A DNA stretch of 5,931 nucleotides from Asaia bogorensis (GTDB taxonomy: Bacteria > Pseudomonadota > Alphaproteobacteria > Acetobacterales > Acetobacteraceae), in NCBI GenBank assembly GCA_945871455.1, contig CAMBXJ010000289.1, positions 1-5,931 on the forward strand, read 5' to 3'. How positions within the stretch are numbered: position 1 is the first letter of the stretch; each line of letters begins with the position of its first letter. The notes under the pieces were generated by a model, which ran no database searches, was not told the origin of the DNA, and was given only the letters and a program-made list of their open reading frames with translations. A program made the position numbers and the translations under genes. This document shows, one piece after another, positions 1-4,555 of the stretch.

Positions 1-118
1 GGCCGGTGCAGTAGTCGTGCAGCGGGACCACGCGGTCGGCGTGGCCGATCACGCTGGCCACGCCGGCGATGTAGGCTTCGAAGCGCAGGCGGCTGGCCGC
101 GCTGGCCAGGAGCTCCAT
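1..118 (-). CDS. IS701-family transposase, N-terminal fragment (cut by window edge)
   Basis: Reading the minus strand from ATG at 118-116 gives 39 codons that continue past the left edge. The peptide starts MELLASAASRLRFEAYIAGV and continues through an IGHADR segment to a HDYCTG motif. This is the characteristic opening of IS701-like DDE transposases, in which R-x-x-P-L-x-D-Y-C-x-G precedes the catalytic core; the DDE residues themselves lie outside the window. A perfect GGAGG ribosome binding site sits at 128-124, five bases before the ATG, which fixes the start. The protein would catalyse cut-and-paste movement of its own element. It is transcribed away from the nitroreductase. Whether the full gene is intact cannot be judged here. 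Confidence 0.85.
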   Translation of the reverse strand, partial: MELLASAASRLRFEAYIAGVASVIGHADRVVPLHDYCTG

Positions 119-205
119 GCTTGCCTCCTATTGTGGGGCACGAATCTCCAGTTCTTACCGGCTTGTGCCGATTCGGGGGAAGCTGGAATTTGCGACTCAG
201 TAAGA
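1..205 (-). mobile_element. End of an IS701-family insertion sequence (partial)
   Basis: This is the 5' end of an insertion sequence read on the minus strand: the start of a transposase gene plus about 87 bp of untranslated terminal sequence. The outer boundary is placed just left of CTAG at 206-209, because IS701-type elements are known to insert at short YTAR-like targets such as CTAG, and because sequence resembling the nitroreductase upstream region starts there. The other end and the second target copy are outside the window, so neither the inverted repeat nor the duplication can be confirmed. A small inverted repeat (CGGC/GCCG) near 152-163 lies within the terminal region. Family assignment rests on the transposase N-terminus; the exact boundary is inferred. 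Confidence 0.65.
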
Positions 206-223
206 CTAGCCACCCCGCTCGGC

Positions 224-252
224 TTGGGAAGGCGGCCAAGCGGTGCTATCCC
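224..252 (+). promoter_or_regulatory. Candidate sigma70-type promoter for the nitroreductase
   Basis: TTGGGA (224-229) and TATCCC (247-252) are separated by 17 bases, and the second box is preceded by TG at 244-245, as in an extended -10. Matches to consensus are only 4/6 and 3/6. Transcription would start about 20 bp before the ATG at 281. The site lies in the 70 bp between the insertion sequence and the gene, so it would survive the insertion. It is a weak call based on pattern only. Confidence 0.22.
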
Positions 253-280
253 GGCACCCAATCACAGTCCTGGGTTTACG

Positions 281-961
281 ATGAGCCATAGCGCCACCGA
301 CGATGCCATTACCTCCCGCCGGTCCGTCCGGTCCTTTCTGCCAACCCCGGTCGGTTCGGATGTCGTGGCGGAGATCCTGGACGTTGCCGCACGAGCGCCC
401 AGCGGCACGAACATGCAGCCGTGGCGCGGCTATGTGCTGGCGGGTGACGCCAAGGATGCGCTGTCGGCCGCCGTGCTGGCGGTCTTCGATGCGGGGGAGA
501 AGGGACACAAGCAAGAGGTGCAATACTACCCCGACTCGTTTTTCGAGCCTTATCTGTCACGCCGGCGCAAGGTCGGCTGGGACTTGTATGGGCGGCTGGG
601 CATCGCGCGCGGAGAGGACGCCAAGATGAAGGCGCAGCACCGGCGGAATTTCCAATTTTTCGATGCGCCGATCGGCATGGTGTTCACCGTCCATCGCGGG
701 CTGGCGACCGGGTCGTGGCTGGACTACGGCATGTTCCTGCAAAACATCATGACGGCGGCGCGGGCTCGTGGCCTGGATACCTGCGCGCAGGCCGCCTGGT
801 CGCATTACCATCGAGCGATGCGCCCGGTCCTGGGCCTGGCCGAGGAAGAGGTCGTGGTCTGCGGGATGGCGCTGGGCTATGCGAACCCGGATGCGCCGGA
901 GAACGCCATGGTTACCGATCGGGCACCGCCCCGCGAATTCATGGCCTTTCGCGGCTTTTGA
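281..961 (+). CDS. Nitroreductase family protein (FMN-dependent oxidoreductase)
   Basis: The 226-residue product is a full-length member of the nitroreductase fold. These are cytoplasmic homodimeric flavoenzymes that use NAD(P)H to reduce nitroaromatics, quinones or related electrophiles. The FMN-phosphate motif RRSVRSF is at residues 13-19, the flavin-binding loop APSGTNMQPW at 39-48, the dimer helix GSWLDYGMFLQNI at about 144-156, and the C-terminal flavin segment GMALGYANPDAP at 195-206. The reading frame is open upstream to base 17, but conservation starts only after ATG 281 and the earlier part lies inside the insertion sequence, so ATG 281 is chosen. It has no clear Shine-Dalgarno sequence (best nearby is a loose TGGG), which leaves the start slightly uncertain. 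The layout resembles the PnbA-like (p-nitrobenzoate reductase) branch, but the physiological substrate cannot be told from sequence. It stands alone: no gene is close downstream. Confidence 0.9.
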   Translation: MSHSATDDAITSRRSVRSFLPTPVGSDVVAEILDVAARAPSGTNMQPWRGYVLAGDAKDALSAAVLAVFDAGEKGHKQEVQYYPDSFFEPYLSRRRKVGWDLYGRLGIARGEDAKMKAQHRRNFQFFDAPIGMVFTVHRGLATGSWLDYGMFLQNIMTAARARGLDTCAQAAWSHYHRAMRPVLGLAEEEVVVCGMALGYANPDAPENAMVTDRAPPREFMAFRGF

Positions 962-1001
962 TCCCGGTCGGTCCCACGCCGCCAGGACACATCCGTTCGC
1001 C

Positions 1002-1029
1002 CGGACACCATGGCCCGTTCCGGTGTTCG
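1002..1029 (+). terminator. Possible 3' hairpin of the nitroreductase transcript
   Basis: CGGACACC (1002-1009) pairs with GGTGTTCG (1022-1029) over 8 bp with one G-T wobble around a 12-base loop. It starts 40 bp after the nitroreductase stop. There is no following run of T, so it is not a classical intrinsic terminator and may be chance in this GC-rich sequence. Confidence 0.2.
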
Positions 1030-1062
1030 CGGTCGAACCGTCCGACCCTGGCCAGCACACCG

Positions 1063-1104
1063 GATCATGCTTGCATGTCCGGCGTTTCCGGATGGAGCAT
1101 GATC
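1063..1104. repeat. Nested inverted repeat (42-nt imperfect hairpin)
   Basis: A perfect 9-bp outer stem, GATCATGCT at 1063-1071 with AGCATGATC at 1096-1104, encloses a second perfect stem, TCCGG at 1078-1082 with CCGGA at 1088-1092, around the loop CGTTT. Two G-T wobbles extend the inner stem, and a small asymmetric bulge separates the two stems. Being palindromic, it would fold on either strand. It could be a 3' processing or termination structure for the nitroreductase, or a copy of a dispersed palindromic element; no T-tract follows it. Confidence 0.5.
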
Positions 1105-1166
1105 ACGCGTAGCCGAATGTCATACCAACTGGCCGAAACGATGACCGATGCCACGCCCCCTGGTCG

Positions 1167-1187
1167 TTGCCGGGTCAAGCCCGGCAA
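1167..1187. repeat. TTGCCGGG/CCCGGCAA palindromic repeat
   Basis: A perfect 8-bp stem, TTGCCGGG (1167-1174) with CCCGGCAA (1180-1187), encloses the loop TCAAG. The core CGGGTCAAGCCCGGCAA resembles a palindromic sequence found many times between genes in alphaproteobacterial genomes, where it often acts as a transcript end or REP-like element. The resemblance is from general knowledge; the copy number in this genome cannot be seen here. Confidence 0.5.
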
Positions 1188-1369
1188 TCACGGAAAGGCG
1201 TGTCCTCGATCGCACAACTTTGGTTCACACCCTCGGATTGGGCGCCGCTTGTCGGCCCAGCAACCACAATGTTAGAGACCTGCATTGATGGTCGATCCAT
1301 GCGGCGTGGCCGAACGATGCCGCCAGTGTTGGACCTGATCGAACCAGCCGCGTTCGGGGCTTCCCCGCC

Positions 1370-1379
1370 ATTGGCCAAT
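1370..1379. promoter_or_regulatory. Palindrome ATTGGCCAAT upstream of the secreted-protein gene
   Basis: This perfect 10-bp palindrome lies about 20 bp before the ribosome binding site of the gene starting at 1414, right after a CGGGG-CTT-CCCCG mini-hairpin (1355-1367). Its position fits an operator close to the transcription start. No regulator gene is adjacent and no clear promoter boxes are visible, so the role is inferred from symmetry and place only. Confidence 0.2.
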
Positions 1380-1413
1380 AAGCGCCGAGACGCGTCGGCA
1401 AGGAGATGTTTCC

Positions 1414-1974
1414 GTGAAACCATCGTCTCAGTCCCGGCTTCTCGTGCCTGTCTACGCGGCCGCGGCGCTGATATGTGCCACCGCCGCCCCTGCCCGCGCA
1501 TCCAGCCTGTGTGCCGGCGATTTTTTGACCTCCCAGGTTCACCCGTGGCCCGCCGGCGTCAGCTTCAACGTGCCGTTGCGAGAGACGAGCGCGACCAGCA
1601 AGGCGCGCAGCCAGGCGTTCCGGGCGGGTCTCCAAACGGCGGGCCTCGTGCTGGATCCCCAGGGGCAGGCGACCCTGAATGTGGTGTTTTCGATCAGTCC
1701 TGGCCGCGATGCGAAAGCCGGGGCCGCCAAGGCCGGTATCTACAACGATCTGGAGTGGCGACCGAAATCAGCACCGGGGTCGGCGGCGAACGATCCATCG
1801 CTTGCCGGCAACTCGCTCAATCTGACGGTGATCGTCAGCGATAACCGGGCGTATCAACAGCTCTGGATCGGGTCGCTGGCATGCACGGTCAAAACGGCGG
1901 ACACCGAGGCACTGGCCCGCGATATCGGCCTGACATTGGGGAAAACCCTGATTGGCGCGATCGGCCAACGGTGA
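1414..1974 (+). CDS. Secreted (periplasmic) protein of unknown function
   Basis: The 186-residue product starts at GTG 1414, eight bases after an AAGGAGA ribosome binding site (1400-1406). The ATG at 1406 is not the start, because it meets a stop after three codons. Residues 1-29 form a Sec signal peptide: basic start (K2, R8), hydrophobic stretch at about 9-25, and an A-R-A cleavage motif at 27-29, giving a mature protein of about 157 residues starting SSLC. There is no lipobox. The mature part has two cysteines, one near its start (residue 33) and one in a SLACTV segment near the C-terminus, which could form a disulfide. The alternating beta-like segments (a hydrophobic LNVVFSIS strand, LTVIVS, and a Q-L-W-I-G-S strand) followed by a C-terminal helix recall small periplasmic domains of the DUF4136/ABU type, but this is only a resemblance of pattern. 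I do not recognise the family. It is probably co-transcribed with the hydrolase-fold gene 36 bp downstream. Confidence 0.8.
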   Translation: MKPSSQSRLLVPVYAAAALICATAAPARASSLCAGDFLTSQVHPWPAGVSFNVPLRETSATSKARSQAFRAGLQTAGLVLDPQGQATLNVVFSISPGRDAKAGAAKAGIYNDLEWRPKSAPGSAANDPSLAGNSLNLTVIVSDNRAYQQLWIGSLACTVKTADTEALARDIGLTLGKTLIGAIGQR

Positions 1975-2010
1975 CGCGATGGTCTCGTGGCGACGATGGG
2001 GAGAGCCGAC

Positions 2011-2949
2011 ATGGATCATGACAATCGCTACGATCGATCCACGGACATGGACCGCCGTCGTCGGTTCCGCGGGACGGCGACGGTCGACGCTGGTCTGGAT
2101 GCCGGCGGCGGTGGGACGGTGATCTCCGCGTCGGGGCCGGTATGGACCCCGGTCCCGATTCCGCCGCAGGTCCCGGCGCATGAAGATGTCGCCGAATTGT
2201 CGGGAACCCGGCTTTGGTACTGGGATACGGGTGGGCCTGGTCGCCCGGTCATTCTGATGCATGCCGGCACCCAAAGCGCGGCCGGCTGGCCCTATCAGCA
2301 ACCTGTGCTGGCCACGGCCGGCTACCGCGTGATCGCCTATTCCCGCCGTGGCTACTTCAAATCGGACCCGGGCGACCCCGCCGATCCCGGCATCGCTTCC
2401 GACGATCTGCACGATCTGATCAACCACCTGAAGCTCGACCAGGTCGATCTGGTGGCAACGGCGCAGGGCGGCTTCTTCGCGGTGGATTACGTTCTGACCC
2501 ATCCGGACAAGGTCCGCTCCCTGGCGGTCGTCGCGTCCTTGATGGGGATCACCGACCCCGACTATGTCGAGGTCAACGTACGCCTGCGCCCCAAGTTCTT
2601 CGCCACCTTGCCGCATGATTTCCAGGAACTGTCGCCATCCTACCGCGCTGGCAATCCGGCTGGCCTGGCCGCGTGGCTGGAACTGGACCACGCGGCGGTC
2701 CCCGGGACCCGGCTTACGCCAAAGACGCGGCACGTGCTGACCTGGGCGAAATTGGAGAGCATCACGCACCCAACCCTGCTGTTGACCGGAGAATCGGACC
2801 TGTATGTGCCCCCTGCCCTGCTGCGAATGCAGGCCCAGCACATGCCGCATGCCGAGGTCGTGACCATCGCCGAGGCAGGCCACAGCCCCTATTGGGAGCA
2901 GCCGATCATTTTCAACGAGATCCTGCTCGCGTTCCTGGCCAGGCACTGA
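2011..2949 (+). CDS. Alpha/beta-hydrolase-fold protein with alanine at the nucleophile position
   Basis: The 312-residue product has the whole alpha/beta-hydrolase core from about residue 60. It shows an oxyanion-loop motif H-A-G-T-Q-S-A at 84-90, the SRRGYFKSD segment at 111-119, a nucleophile elbow at 148-154, a cap region at about 180-245, the likely acid D263 in TGESDLYVPP, and the likely histidine H291 in EAGHSPYWEQP. The elbow reads A-T-A-Q-G-G instead of G-x-S-x-G, so the usual nucleophile is Ala151 (GCG, 2461-2463). It may therefore be a non-hydrolytic or binding member of the fold, or use another residue. ATG 2011 is chosen because GGGGAG at 1998-2003 sits seven bases before it; GTG 1987 and ATG 1996 upstream and ATG 2047 downstream are alternatives. 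The N-terminus holds D-R-R-R-R-F-R-G (14-21), like a twin-arginine export signal, but the next segment contains Asp26 and Asp30, so export is doubtful. The substrate is unknown. Confidence 0.85.
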   Translation: MDHDNRYDRSTDMDRRRRFRGTATVDAGLDAGGGGTVISASGPVWTPVPIPPQVPAHEDVAELSGTRLWYWDTGGPGRPVILMHAGTQSAAGWPYQQPVLATAGYRVIAYSRRGYFKSDPGDPADPGIASDDLHDLINHLKLDQVDLVATAQGGFFAVDYVLTHPDKVRSLAVVASLMGITDPDYVEVNVRLRPKFFATLPHDFQELSPSYRAGNPAGLAAWLELDHAAVPGTRLTPKTRHVLTWAKLESITHPTLLLTGESDLYVPPALLRMQAQHMPHAEVVTIAEAGHSPYWEQPIIFNEILLAFLARH

Positions 2950-2956
2950 CACCGCA

Positions 2957-2987
2957 CCGGGTGGCGGCCCGCATGGCTGCCACTCGG
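2957..2987 (+). terminator. Strong hairpin just after the hydrolase gene
   Basis: A 13-bp stem joins 2957-2969 and 2975-2987 around the loop CGCAT, with 11 Watson-Crick pairs and two G-T wobbles. It begins seven bases after the hydrolase stop codon. No T-run follows (the next bases are CATCGTC), so it is either a non-canonical terminator or a 3'-end stabilising structure. It suggests that the transcript of the secreted-protein/hydrolase pair ends, or is reduced, before the transporter gene. Confidence 0.45.
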
Positions 2988-3089
2988 CATCGTCAAACAA
3001 ACCCGGCTTGACCGCGATTCCGCCCGCCTTACGGTGCGCTCGCCTCCACCGGTCCGCGCCGGTCATCAGGAGCGGCAGGAGCCAACCCC

Positions 3090-3995
3090 ATGCCCCTATG
3101 GATTCCGATCGCCGTCACCGCGGCGCTGTTCCAATGCTGGCGTACCGCCATGCAGCAGAAATTGCGCGGAATCCTTTCGGTCAACGGCGCGGGATTTGTG
3201 CGCTATCTTTACGGCGGGCCAACCGCCGTCGTCCTGTTTTGCATCGCCTTGTATTGGACCGGGGCGCCGGTGCCCGGCATCAACCCGCACTTCCTGATGT
3301 GGTGCGCGCTTGGCGGCCTGGGTCAGATCCTGGCCACAAATCTGCTGATCATGTCCTTCGGTTATCGAAATTTCGCCGTCGGCACCGCGTACACCAAGAC
3401 GGAGACAGTCCAGAGCGCGATTATCGCCCTGATCGTTCTGGGCGAGGTGCTGCAACCGATGGCCTGGGTCGGCATCTGTGTCGGCCTGATCGGCGTCATG
3501 ACCCTCTCGCTCGCGGGGCGCGGCTTCAAGCCGAAAGACCTCCTGGCGGCGACGATCCAGCCAGCCGCGCTGTGCGGCCTGGGATCCGGGCTGATATTCG
3601 GGTTCACCACCGTCTTCATCAAACTCGCCAATCTTTCCCTGATCGGCGACAGTCTGGTGGTCCGCGCGCTGTTTTCCCTGGTCGTGACGAATTCCATCCA
3701 GATCGTCATGCAGGGCGCCTGGCTGTGGTGGCGGGAACCCCAGGAATTGAAGAAGGCGTTCACCAGTTGGCGCAGTTCGATGTGGGTCGGCGCTCTGTCC
3801 GGCTCCGGGTCCGCCTGCTGGTTCACCGGTTTTGCGATGGCTGACGTGGCTCTGGTGCGCGCCGTCGGACAGATCGAAATCGTGTTCACCCTGCTGTTCA
3901 GCCGCTTTTATCTGAAGGAAGTCCTGAAGCGGACCGACGTGGCGGGCCTGGTTCTGGTCGTGTTCGGGGTGCTTCTGATCGTGGCAATGGGGTGA
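3090..3995 (+). CDS. EamA/DMT-superfamily membrane transporter
   Basis: The 301-residue product is an integral inner-membrane protein with about ten hydrophobic helices, arranged as two repeats of five, which is the standard size and design of drug/metabolite transporters (EamA type). Helices lie roughly at 4-22, 32-57, 66-87, 97-117, 120-143, 154-176, 187-208, 230-250, 250-267 and 275-300. The end of each half carries the conserved four-helix pattern: YTKTETVQSAIIALIVLGEV in the first and VGQIEIVFTLLFSRFYLKEV in the second, each followed by a glycine-rich helix. ATG 3090 follows an AGGAG site (3077-3081) by eight bases. Members export amino acids, metabolites or toxic compounds, or import nucleotide sugars; the substrate cannot be read from sequence. 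A 140-bp gap with a strong hairpin separates it from the hydrolase, so independent or weakly coupled transcription is likely. Confidence 0.9.
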   Translation: MPLWIPIAVTAALFQCWRTAMQQKLRGILSVNGAGFVRYLYGGPTAVVLFCIALYWTGAPVPGINPHFLMWCALGGLGQILATNLLIMSFGYRNFAVGTAYTKTETVQSAIIALIVLGEVLQPMAWVGICVGLIGVMTLSLAGRGFKPKDLLAATIQPAALCGLGSGLIFGFTTVFIKLANLSLIGDSLVVRALFSLVVTNSIQIVMQGAWLWWREPQELKKAFTSWRSSMWVGALSGSGSACWFTGFAMADVALVRAVGQIEIVFTLLFSRFYLKEVLKRTDVAGLVLVVFGVLLIVAMG

Positions 3996-4555
3996 TGCCG
4001 CCGAGCATTTCCGATTTATCGCTAATTTTACGGCGTATTTCGGAGATTTTGGTTGATTGCCGCTATCATCCCGTCTGCTACTCGCATTGCCAGGCTAGCC
4101 CGGCTCCGTTATTAAATTCCGTCCATGGCAGGGTGGACATTGACTGCACGAAGGGCATGGATTGACCGACGATCCGGGACATTGATGGCAGGTTCGACAC
4201 CTCCGGCCGGCCGGCCCAATCACGGGCATCGGTGGACCATTGTCAGCCACGCATGCCGATATCGAAACGGAAACCGTGCCGCCGAGCGGTCGGTTCCGCC
4301 CGGAACACCTTACTGCGAGGGGCATCACCACGGGCACCACCACGGGCGCGCGGCGATCATGCCGGCGCACATCCATCTGGGTCCCCCACGTTTATCCCAC
4401 CGTCCGCCACGCTCGATCGCCTCACGGGTTCGCCGGTTCAGGCGCCGCGTCAAAAAATCGGATAGTTTACTTTTTTTATTCTGGCATTCGAACCGAGAGC
4501 CTCTAGTATGGTGCTTTGACCCAGAAGTTATGCCGCGACATCAGAGGCTGATCCG
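3996..4555. other. 560-bp intergenic region with short repeats and an A/T-rich block
   Basis: No convincing gene lies between the transporter and the kinase. The first 60 bp are A/T-rich for this window and contain only a weak inverted repeat (TCCGA/TCGGA). The middle carries the 12-bp palindrome CCGGCCGGCCGG (4203-4214), a small GTTCC-GCCC-GGAAC hairpin (4293-4306) and a two-copy 12-nt tandem repeat (4320-4343). The end holds an A/T block (4451-4480) and a -10-like TAGTAT at 4504-4509 without a good -35 box, which is the most likely promoter zone for the kinase. An open frame at 4125-4559 spans much of the gap but has third-codon bases much richer in A/T than the real genes and no ribosome binding site. 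Confidence 0.55.
4320..4343. repeat. Two-copy 12-nt tandem repeat GGGCAYCACCAC
   Basis: GGGCATCACCAC (4320-4331) is followed directly by GGGCACCACCAC (4332-4343), differing at one base, and then by a further GGGC. In one frame it would spell G-H-H-H twice, but the surrounding frame does not look coding. It is most likely a small replication-slippage duplication. Confidence 0.6.

Larger units (their letters stand above)
962..1413. other. Intergenic region with several inverted repeats, no convincing gene
   Basis: This 452-bp stretch between the nitroreductase and the secreted-protein gene contains only short overlapping open frames, none with a ribosome binding site plus recognisable protein. 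It does hold structure: an 8-bp stem (one wobble) at 1002-1009/1022-1029, the nested hairpin at 1063-1104, the TTGCCGGG hairpin at 1167-1187, a CGGGG-CTT-CCCCG mini-hairpin at 1355-1367, and the palindrome ATTGGCCAAT at 1370-1379. TGTCATACCAA at 1119-1129 looks like half of a GntR-type operator but has no partner half. The region probably combines 3' signals for the nitroreductase with the control region of the next gene. Confidence 0.6.

Noticed and set aside
17..280. Upstream extension of the nitroreductase frame
   Set aside because: The frame stays open by chance through the insertion-sequence end; the encoded residues are antisense to the transposase and unlike any nitroreductase N-terminus.
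1768..3066. 432-codon open frame on the minus strand
   Set aside because: It lies antisense to the secreted protein and hydrolase genes, both of which have ribosome binding sites and recognisable features. The minus product is Arg/Gly/His-rich, as expected of a GC-rich shadow.
4053..4069. TTGATT and TATCAT as a promoter
   Set aside because: The boxes are only five bases apart, far too close for sigma70 recognition.
4095..4376. Minus-strand frame with a cluster of C-x-x-C motifs, ferredoxin-like at first sight
   Set aside because: There is no ribosome binding site, the cysteine spacing does not match a known iron-sulfur or zinc-ribbon pattern, and the cluster derives from a locally repetitive, non-coding stretch.
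4516..4521. TTGACC as a -35 box for the kinase
   Set aside because: The sequence 17 bases downstream (CATCAG region) does not resemble a -10 box and lies too near the start codon.
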